Shown here: positions 55,483 to 64,000 of the stretch, one piece after another
How positions within the stretch are numbered: position 1 is the stretch's first letter
Layout of the letters: the number at the start of each line of letters is the position of its first letter
NCBI GenBank assembly: GCA_013176395.1
Contig: JABMLP010000005.1
Coordinates: 992,001-1,056,000, forward strand
DNA from: Venturia oleaginea
Taxonomy: Eukaryota; Ascomycota; Dothideomycetes; Venturiales; Venturiaceae
Length of the DNA stretch: 64,000 nucleotides
Direction of reading: 5' to 3'
The notes under the pieces: model-generated
The model's input: the letters and a program-made list of their open reading frames with translations, nothing else
Told to the model about the DNA's origin: nothing
The model's database searches: none
Position numbers and translations under genes: made by a program

Positions 55483-56441
55483 GTCGTTTGAATGATTTGT
55501 GACCTGATTTGGATGATTTATGGCCTGATTTGAATAATTTGCGACATGATTTGAATGAGATTACTCCGCGCTACACAACCAGCCGCAATTTTACATGTGA
55601 TCAGCTTTTACCGAAGGAATCCAGATAATGAAGTTGTGCTTCAAAAATCATAGCTCCCGATGTTAAGATTTGATCAAATCAATACAATGTCCTAAAAGTA
55701 ATATTATAGCTGCGCGGGGCTGGCACGTGACTATGCTTTTCTATCCTTTGAACAATTTCAACCCTTGGCTTTTGCGTCCGTGTATACGGCGTTAGTTTTG
55801 AACTATAGCGGATTATAGCTTGTAAAGTTAGTACTGAGTAAGTGTCCAGCCTACCAAAGTCTTGGTAGTAGTCGCCTATTACATTAACTTCATTTTCGCC
55901 AAGGGGCTTATTCCGTGCACGCTGGTGCAAACGCGATGGGTCTTGCTATTAATTGTGGATGTGACGATCTCGGCCGCCGTATATGTTTTATCCTGACAGG
56001 GTAACGGAGCTCTACCCGTACCTTTTCTCTAGATTCTAAATTTGATACTTGTTTATCGGGTCACGGACTGACAATCCGTTACTTCTCCCCAAAGACCGAT
56101 AAAAAGATTCGGGCTGAGATTGATATACAAACGGCATTCTGCCTGTAATGCTAAGCATCATTACCTCACCATAGCGCCGCAGCACTCGTGAAGCTGAGTC
56201 CACCTCTACTCCTGATGACACTTCTGGCCTCAATTGCCATGGCCAATGCAAAATACTGCTTCCCCAACGTGCTTCAATGGCAACCAAGAACATTAATTAG
56301 GCTCATACTAGGAAAGCGAGCTCCTGAACAACCATGACAAAGAACGTTAGCGCTTGAAACGCCTCACCAAAAAATATGCTACATCCTCTTCATTCCACCA
56401 GCTCACTCGGCCATTCTCGACACAAACACACGACATGAAGT
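55483..56441. other. intergenic, no supported gene
   Basis: Contains a threefold imperfect repeat ATTTGAATGATTT-like at 55485-55560 just upstream of the APH relic. No coding evidence. Confidence 0.35.
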
Positions 56442-59400
56442 CTAATGCACCCCACTGCTCTTCCTCTTACCCAGCGACTCGATCCCCTTCCCTCCATTCT
56501 TCCCCACCTTCTCCAACTCCCCAACAAACCCCTCAATCTTCCCAATCAACTCCGCAATCCAGAAAGGCTTAGAAACAACATCATCCATTCCACTTTCCCT
56601 CGCCTGCGCAATCTGTTCACTCCGCGCATTCGCCGTAATTGCTATAATAGGAACGTGTGCTCTTATCCTGCCCCGCGCTGTGAGAGATCTGATCTTGCGC
56701 GTTGCTTCTGTTCCGGACATGATTGGCATTTCGATGTCCATTAATATTAGTGTTAGGGGAAGGGGTGTATTTTCTTGGTGCATTGGGGGATTATCATTAT
56801 TCCAGAAGATGGTTCGTTTGAGGAAGTCGATTGACTCTTGGCCGTTGTTTGCGATCTCAACTATGAAACCTAAATTTCTGAGTTGTTTGCTCAGGACCTT
56901 TTGGTTGACGAGGTTGTCTTCCACGATGAGAATCGTGAAGTCTGAACATGGTCTTGGTCTGGCTTGATGTACAATTTGTGAATTTGGATTTGCTGTCCCG
57001 ACGGGGAGATTGTGTTCGGGAACTGTGGTGTGAATGTCTTTACTGTGTGGTGTTGCCGCCCGACGGATTTTTATGAAGAACGCGAAGGTCGAGCCTTGGT
57101 CAGTTGCTGACTTCACGCCGATTTCTCCCCCCTGAAGGCGACAGAGGAGGCGGGCGATGAATAGCCCGAGACCTGGGAGAACATTAGTGTAATACATAGG
57201 AACTGAGGAAAGGCTGCCGACCTGAGCCACCGTATTCTAGGAAAACATTAGTATGGTGCAAAGTAACTAAGTAAAGGCTGACGTACGTGTATGTGTTCTG
57301 GGGCTTACTTGCGAGAATCTTTGGAAGAGCACTTTCATCTCCTCTTGACTCATACCGCGGCCTGTGTCCTTGACCTGGAAGTGTAGATATAAATGTTGAC
57401 CTTCACCCCACTCAGCCCTCAACGTAGGGTCAGCAAAATCTTGATCTGTCATTGGCTGGTGCAGGTATTGCACGCCGTCGCTGCTCTGCGTAGGACTTGT
57501 TATAGAGGCGCCCATTGTGACCGATATTTCTCTCACTTCACTGTCCATAGTGAACTTGATGGCATTCGTGCAAAGATTGATCATCACCTAGAGACTTTCA
57601 GAGGATGACTTGACAGATCAGGGAAACAAGCACATACCTGAAGGAGGCGACCAGAATCGAGCTTGACCCGATCAATTCCTAGCTCTTGTATTGAGTCTTC
57701 GATCTTAAACGACATGATAGCATTGTTCGCCAGTAACTCGGCCGAAAACATTTTCAACGAATTCTCAATTAGGACTCCTGGCTGGCAGTCGATTGGATGA
57801 ATCTCAATCAGGTTGGCATCGACTTTCGAAAGGACTAGCACATCATCTACGATTCTCTTCTGATGCTGTGCACACAATGTGATGGTACCTGCTGCCTCTA
57901 TGGCGAATGCGATGGGGTCCTCGCTACCGAATACGGCTGTTCTTGTAACCGCTCCAGGCCTCCGAAGTGATGATGTCTCTCCTGCACTTTGGGCCTCTTG
58001 AAAAGAAGCCAAAGAAGTTGCAATAGCATCAGCACACTGGACGATGGCGCTCAAGGGGTTTCTCATTTCGTGAGAAGTCTAAGCAGATTAGTATCCGAAC
58101 CATGCACCTAATGTTGATGATCTCACCATGTCCATGAAGTTTTCCTGTTGTCGTTTCAGCTCAACAGCCTCTTGCCTTCGCATTGCTTGCCAACTCTCCA
58201 TCCACTTTTGCTTTGAGATGTCCGTAAGGGCACCAGTGATGTAAGTTGATTCTCCGATCTGTTGAACCGAGGCAGCAGCGATTGCATACTTTCTACTGCT
58301 GATAGGATCACCAGTGGAGGGATCTGTTGATATCCAAGAAGTTTTGAGAGCGACTTCGAAGTTCACACTCATGTGGTGGTCGACCAACTTAGCCCATTCC
58401 TCGGCCAAGATGTCACTGTAGTTATCAGCGAACAAATCCAGCCACGACATTGGCCAGAAGTTCTCGTGTTTGTAATCTGGAAGTTGTCAATCTGTGATCG
58501 AAGGGCCGGAGATAGACAGTTCGTGCCACAGTGTCTGCTATTGCCTTCTTTTTGATGGATCAAGTACACCAAGCCTACAATATGTTCTTTCCAACAATCA
58601 GGAGTAGTTTGCCCTCTCGAACTTAAGATCGATGTCGCTATATTTCTGGCTGCATTTCAACAGAAGAATCCCAGAAAATGTAGCGATAGCGATCCTAACT
58701 GAGGTGAGATTATCTCAAAAGAGAAATATGGCCTTAGGAACATTAGAGCAGCATGGATTAGCTGCCTCACTGTGGTAGTGACGAAGAAATTATGCTCTCT
58801 TCAAATACATCTCGTGTGCTTCTCAGAATTTGGTTCAAACGTACCTGTTATATCAATCCAAGTTTGATTGACATAGAGCATTTCGCCATCCATTTTCATC
58901 AAGAACGAGCCCACAGGAGAAACCTCGATCATGGAAAGAGCTCGTTGCTCCATCTCTCTGGCCTTACCTACCAAACTCTTCTGTTCAATGACAAGTTGAA
59001 CAGAAGCAAGAGCGGACGAAACAGAGCGTGTCAATCCTCGAACAAATGATTCATACTCCGCATCGTACGGTCTGCGCGGATTTATGCCCATCACCAGGAC
59101 GGCAGTAACTCCTTGACGGGTTGTAGGCTCGATGGGTGCTAGGACAGCAACGCGGGGCTCGTCTCCAAAACCTCTGGTAGGCGGATCTTCCATTATCAGT
59201 GCTGTCAAATCGGGCCGGGATTTTAAATCGAATAGTGCAGGTTGTCCTGAAGTGCAAACTCGAGCGAATTTAGATACAAATTCAGGACTTTCCATGAATG
59301 CTTCGTGAACAGCAGGTCTACCATTGTCATCCAATAGAACCCCGAGAAAGGATTCTAGCTCAGCTGATCCAGGAATGACTGCATCTCGGATGGAGCATTT

Positions 59401-61064
59401 TCTTGGGTCGTCATTTGCGTGTGTCTGTAGGGAGTAGAGTAATGCAAATGGAAAGTCATTTTCTTTGGGTGCCGTTAGTCAAATTCTACAAAGGGTCAAG
59501 GAGGACACTTACTATTCGGTTCCAAGGCTTTCAAAACACTCTGGTAAAAGACGGACGGATTCTCCTCGCCTGCTGTAAGTTCTCCGATCTTGCGAACATT
59601 ATGCGAACGGCGATCATTCAGGTAGTCATTTGTGATTTCCGTCAAGGGCTTACGTCACTGTTAGCACTCACATGCACAGCCTTTATGCTCTTAATCCTAC
59701 CTCATAGAAACCTACAGTACTTCCGTGCTCGTCAATAATGGGTAGCATATTGACATTGAAGATCTGCTCGACGAGTCTGTCACCATTCCGCAGATAGAAG
59801 GGCTGATTTTCCATGGGAGTCGCTTTGCCGTCTATTATACCTCGCAACCAAAGATAGTCCAACTGCTGTGCTACATCCGGCATACTATACTATTTTTCCA
59901 TTAGGAATCTGCGACTTGAAAGGAGGAAAGGCACATACTAGCTCAGACCAAGTCAAAACGTAGGGCTCTCCAAGAGCTTGCGGGTGTTTATCGTGAAGAA
60001 ATCTTGTTGGAGCTGTCAGATTCGAAGACAACGGTTGCAAAGGTGAATCACTCACTTCACATATTGCTCGTTGTAAAGCCCAGCCATCCTGGGTTGGGTC
60101 AGCAGGTGTTGCTTTAAAGGCGGGACAAACTATATACTTGTTTCCCCAGAACATCACAGCCTGTTATTTTGATGTCAGCACTGGTAGATCAAGCGGAGGC
60201 AATCTTTTACTGGCATACAGGACGCGGGTCGACCATCAGGATATTGGCCATTGACACGAGCAAAGGAGGCCAACTCTCCATCGGCCCTAAGGAAGTTTTC
60301 GACCAGTCCCAACTTCGAAGAAGCTGGACGTGAGGCGAGAGATGGTCTCTGGGACTGGAAGACGTCCAGTCATGGTTCCGCGCGTTGTGGTGGAAAGATT
60401 GTAGTTTTATGTCATGCTCTTCAACTGATCTCGTAGAAACAAGCGATAGTACGGAGCCTTTTTGCTCATTGAAGGAGTCTTCAGATTGAATTGTGTTCGC
60501 CACCACAATCGTAGACTGAATGAGCCTCCATCTTCCGCGCAGTGTTGTTGCTACCCAAGTCGAGCCACAGTAATTAATAGACGCGCCAGACTCCCGGCCG
60601 TGGTGTGAAAACACCCAGCTGCAGAAGGCATCCTGCTCGAGGTCATGGCATCCTGCATCGCGATTCTCAAAGTCGTACTTGGCGGTGAATCGTGGGTTCT
60701 TGAGGATGATTTTCTGTGGCGGTTGGAGATGGACTAAGATTGAAGGTCGCCGATCTTGATTAAGTAATTCGGTTATGGATATGTCGGGGTCGGGGACCTC
60801 TGCGGATGGCACCTGCATTTTCCAGCAACATCCATGGGCGTGTCCCGAGACGACTATGAGGATGTACGAGTACAGCAGTCGAGAAGAGATTGTTTCCTGT
60901 AGCTCTTCTGCGAGTCACGTTGAGACATCTCTTGGTCGCGCGTTGATCTCAAATCTACGGTTGCTGCTGCCGATGGTCTAGACTCACTCCTCCCTGGCCC
61001 TGATAGTGTCCCCTCGAGCTTTCTTTTTCTTTTTGTCTTGATCCTCATTCAACGGCGTCGGCAT
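56442..61064 (-). CDS. hybrid histidine kinase
   Basis: About a dozen exons. Well supported ones in coding order: 60915-60219, 59884-59701, 59648-59513, 59462-58845, 58476-58127, 58078-57638, 57587-57287, 57236-57222, 57172-56442. Layout: N-terminal region with SLGPMESWPPLLVSMANIL, a PAS-like sensor (HPQALGEPY, then NMLPIIDEHGSTVGFYE), a GAF-like part, a second PAS (VSPVGSFLMKMDGEMLYVNQ), the H-box FMDMTSHEMRNPLSA with the phospho-accepting His, N-box INLCTNAIKFT, G1 DTGRGM, G2 GSGLGLFI, and a receiver with LILMDIEMPIMSG (Asp) and a conserved late Lys (SKPFW). Such kinases sense stress and signal to an Hpt protein and the MAP-kinase pathway. The 58477-58844 intron is unusually long. The 5' end is problematic: the frame from ATG 61064 meets TGA at 60917-60915, so translation may begin at 60818. 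Confidence 0.85.
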
Positions 61065-61372
61065 GCGTCCGAGGAGTAGATTCCGCACAGCCTTCTACAC
61101 CGAGCAACTGCCTATCAAAGAAAGCGGGTCACGCTTTGATTGTGTCGAGGAGTATACAAAGATACACGTGCATATTCACCCATCAATTCATAAAAGGGAG
61201 ACTTGGTATACATATTCGTAATTCATTTGCTCCTAGTTAACAATGCCGGGCAGCCACATATTGACCATCGACGTATAATTCAGAACCGAGTCCTTCTTGT
61301 TTTGGTTTTAGGGGTATCATTGAGAGGTCCATATAGGTTAACACTGAAGTCGCACTGTCAGTTGTAAATTCA

Positions 61373-62375
61373 TCATTTGCGGTAAAGTTCCTTGGACCTT
61401 TTGCGATCCAATCTTCTGTTGACACTTCCGAGCACAACTTTGAGGATGCCTTCCGAATTGAGCTCCTGGTCTCCTTCTCCCATCCATGGCACCGTGTCGA
61501 CGATGTCGCGTAGTTCACCACCAGCAATTTCCTCCAGCTCGTCGTCCAGTTGCCTGAGATGTTCTCGGGCACCAGGCTCACGGCCTACTTGAAAGAACTG
61601 TACTCCGATTTGCCAGGCCGGTGCATCCATTTTGTCGAGTTTCTTGGCAGCGTTGATGATGGGAGACTCAACGTCGTCACTTGGCTCTCCATCAGTAATG
61701 ACAATAATGTTGAGGGGCTTGGTCTCTGAGTTGGCTGTGAGGCGAACGAGGTAGGGCTTCAAAATCTGGTTCAGGCGTTGACCGGTTGGCGTACCTCCAC
61801 GGGGTCTAACAGCACTGAAGATTTCGCTAACCGTCGCCGCCGATTTGATGTTATGGTACCAAACATTGTCTTTCTCGTTTAGGAAGTAGATATCAATTCC
61901 GTCAGCATCGTGAGCAACACAGATTGGCGTGATGGCCTCCAATGCTTTGGCCGTCTCGCGCCATGACCGCCCAGCCATCGATCCGCTGTCGTCAATCAAG
62001 AACACGGTGTCGAATGAAGTCAGAAATGCATATCGGTCGTCATTCACCGTATTCATCGACGTCGAGGGCATGGCTGGCGCAACGACTGGGGCTGGTGCCG
62101 GAGCAGCAGGAGAATACGCTGGCGGCGGCTCTGTTGCCGGCGTTGAGAATGCATTCCTATCTGCGCCGTCTAGAAAAAATTAGTCACTCTGGCGTAGAAG
62201 ATGTGAAAATGGGAAACTGACCTGAACGGCGATTTGGTGCGGTAGAGCCGGCAAAGGGGTTGCTATCTTTTGGGTTTGCCATTGATGGAGTTCGTGTCGT
62301 AGTTGAGCAATTTAAATCGGTGGAATTCTTGCGGGAAAGTTTGTCCCTAATACTGCCTAAGAAGCTTCGGTTCAT
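61373..62375 (-). CDS. von Willebrand A domain protein
   Basis: Exons 62375-62222 and 62169-61373 (intron GTCAGT...TCTAG, phase 1), 316 residues. The N-terminus is basic and Ser/Thr-rich, then a Pro/Ala-rich linker, then a complete vWA domain with the metal-binding MIDAS motif DDSGSMAG, a Thr in GGTPTGQRL and an Asp in IVITDGEPSDD. The family binds a partner through the MIDAS metal. Fungal members of this type are uncharacterised cytosolic proteins. The 5' neighbour in the same orientation is the histidine kinase (300 bp apart), but there is no sign of co-transcription. I start at MNRSFLGSI because the open frame upstream reads unlike the family. Confidence 0.85.
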
Positions 62376-63157
62376 ATTAATCGCGGTTGGGGAAGTTGAC
62401 TTATGTGAAGTCCTAGGTATATGAGATGCTGTTGTGAAAGTGCTTGGCAAGAGGAATAAGAGACCACGGCAAGGGGCATTTCTTGTAGAGTAGGAAGTAG
62501 CAAGTGAACTGTAAGATTTGGTAAGAGTTTGGTCGTTGATGCCGCGGGCACCCATATTCTTATACTCATCCATCGCTCATGACCGGATACAGGCAGTGTC
62601 CATTAACAGTGTTTTACATGCACATACCAGTGGCCACTACCTTCAAGAGGTCGCTCCGCCATAGCAAAGTCTGCCTCACATTATCTGAGACGCCACATGT
62701 TCAATGGGGCATTTCACAACTATATCACCTTTTAATGAGATTGCTTCACAAACAGAGAGGGCGTCTAAGCGATCGTTGCGAGAAAGTGTGGTTAGGGGAA
62801 TGATTTGCACTGCCGCAATCTGTAGCTAATCAACCCGTGAGGCTGTGTACACACGAAGGTAAACGACCATTTGCAGCTATGAATGCCGGTGGAAATAAGG
62901 TACTCCGTCAAGATGCTGGATATCATTGGCTACACTGGACCTAGTTGGAGTCTAATGCATGGGAAAGTCTTTTTCATGTGTATCTGCACCTACATTGTAC
63001 GAGCTCGCGAAAAGGCAAGGCAGAATACAGCTGTAGAGAATTATGAGAGTATTCTTGTCGCACTCGAGATTAGTCACGGCGCGCCGTTGCCGGACATGAT
63101 TGTTCTGAACAGGGGCTTGTCAGGTCACATAAGGTATACCATACCTTTCCTTTATCG
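62376..63157. other. intergenic, promoter of the vWA gene
   Basis: No supported gene. A plus frame at 62883-63185 has no resemblance to known proteins. Confidence 0.35.
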
Positions 63158-63853
63158 TTATTCAAACTTGAGAAAAGGAGTGTGAGCTCCAAAGCGTATG
63201 CCTGTCCCAACCCCATCGGTATCTCGCGACGTCCAATCCCGTGAGACAGCAGTGAACATATCTCGAATCTTGTTATGGTATGCAAGACAAACTTCCCCGT
63301 CCGCCGCTCCTCGAGCTTTCCCCGAAGCGCTGTGTATAGCTGCAGGTCTCCATGCCACTGGGCGCTTTATATCCTTCCACGCATATCTATGTCGGTTTGC
63401 TTGCCAACACTCGCTGCATATTCCAACATCTATCACCTTGCCTCCGACCAAGTACGGCTCGAGCTGATCCAGCATTGGGACAAGTCTGGTCCTTAGTCCA
63501 CAATGTGTGTGATTTCTGTCGAGTTGATAGGACTGAGATTTTCGTAAGGATTCGAGCAATCGCTCGATATCACCAGAATAGGATTCGGTAGCATCGCTTC
63601 CAGTGAGTGTACCTTGAAGGCGAAGCATATTTGTGCGAGTGAAAAAGCGCACCATCTCGCCAAGCTGGAAGGAGTCGCATTGTATAGAGGAGTCATAACC
63701 GAGCTTGCACTGTCTTTCGCCAGACGAGTATATTTCCAAGAAGTGGCTTAAAACAGATTGCAGTGTGTCGAGGACGAACTCTCGACGACTTAGCATCTCA
63801 TCTGGTTGAATGTCAGTATGAAGATCGTGCCGGGTCTTGCTGAACAGAGCCAA
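63158..63853 (-). CDS. C-terminal exon of an uncharacterised fungal gene (BTB-protein-like tail), partial
   Basis: A 231-codon frame that continues from an upstream exon: in frame a stop lies just above 63853 and an acceptor-like AG precedes the coding part, so the 5' exons are probably at or beyond the end of the window. The distal block (HCGLRTRLVPMLDQL, then GICSECWQANRHRYAW) resembles the Cys/Trp tail that follows the BTB domain in many fungal BTB proteins. The BTB domain itself is not visible here. Low certainty on the family. Confidence 0.5.
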   Translation of the reverse strand: MALFSKTRHDLHTDIQPDEMLSRREFVLDTLQSVLSHFLEIYSSGERQCKLGYDSSIQCDSFQLGEMVRFFTRTNMLRLQGTLTGSDATESYSGDIERLLESLRKSQSYQLDRNHTHCGLRTRLVPMLDQLEPYLVGGKVIDVGICSECWQANRHRYAWKDIKRPVAWRPAAIHSASGKARGAADGEVCLAYHNKIRDMFTAVSRDWTSRDTDGVGTGIRFGAHTPFLKFE

Positions 63854-64000
63854 GAGATCGCAATCTCATCTAAAGTTGGTGTTCTCGTGGATCAGTGAGC
63901 TCTGTCAACTAGAGCATACAGAGTGCTTCCCATGTAAAAAATTCATGATGCTAGTTTGGGTTATGGAATGCCTCGCCTCGACCTGAGCTTGGTTGCGTCC
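63854..64000. other. window edge, probable upstream exon or intron
   Basis: Too short to judge. It lies upstream of the partial minus-strand gene. Confidence 0.3.

Noticed and set aside
61237..61581. Minus frame overlapping the end of the vWA gene
   Set aside because: It is out of frame with the vWA domain and has no motif.
1..64000. CRISPR arrays, rRNA, tRNA and bacterial-type operons
   Set aside because: None is present. The sequence is fungal, and the tandem repeats found lack the regular spacer pattern of CRISPR.

Overview
The window is a piece of the nuclear genome of a filamentous ascomycete (Pezizomycotina; class not certain, Dothideomycetes or Leotiomycetes fit the gene families). 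The evidence is eukaryotic split genes with 45-60 nt introns using GTATGT-type donors and CTAAC/CTGAC-type branch sites; families that are essentially fungal (DUF7053, DUF6914, HET/NB-ARC/TPR NLRs, fungal PD-(D/E)XK nuclease-like proteins, hybrid histidine kinases, fungal ferric reductases); and fungal transposons (DUF3435 recombinase, Tc1/mariner, MULE, Tad-like LINE, solo LTR). I see no tRNA, rRNA or CRISPR array.

Layout. 0-6 kb: a CCCH-like zinc-finger gene (-), a DUF7053 gene (-) and, divergent, a decayed DUF3435 tyrosine recombinase of the Starship-captain type (+). 6.6-8.0 kb: a complete Tc1/mariner element with TIRs, a TA duplication and one nonsense codon. 8.8-11.2 kb: two ISG12/IFI6-like membrane protein genes (-), one with a duplicated module. 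12-16 kb: a mitochondrial small protein, a small ORF and a large F-box-like gene. 16-24 kb: repeat-rich sequence (solo LTR with target duplication, LTR-like and tandem repeats, a dead transposase, two head-to-tail LINE 3' ends) that surrounds two paralogous small secreted cysteine-rich proteins, each split into three short exons. 24.5-26 kb: PD-(D/E)XK nuclease-like gene. 26.8-33.5 kb: a HET-NB-ARC-TPR NLR cut off by a MULE, and beyond the MULE a second, broken NLR carrying a 354-bp minisatellite. 34-36 kb: Zn2Cys6 protein. 38-39.5 kb: alpha/beta-hydrolase-like protein with a cysteine-rich tail and a substituted nucleophile. 44-46 kb: ferric reductase. 50.6-52.2 kb: a paralogue of the first CCCH-like gene. 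52.4-55.5 kb: relics of two aminoglycoside-phosphotransferase-like genes and two small uncharacterised fungal genes, all damaged. 56.4-64 kb: a hybrid histidine kinase, a von Willebrand A protein and the end of an uncharacterised gene, all on the minus strand.

How it fits together. The right end (56-64 kb) and the 12-15 kb genes look like ordinary core genome. The rest looks like an accessory, repeat-rich compartment: self/non-self type genes (HET-NLRs), effector-like secreted proteins, nuclease-like proteins and many single-base lesions (CGA to TGA, CAA to TAA, TGG to TGA). A captain-type recombinase, NLRs and a ferric reductase in one window resemble the gene set of Starship giant transposons, so a decayed Starship-like element is a testable hypothesis, not a demonstrated fact. 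Exon borders were placed by eye.
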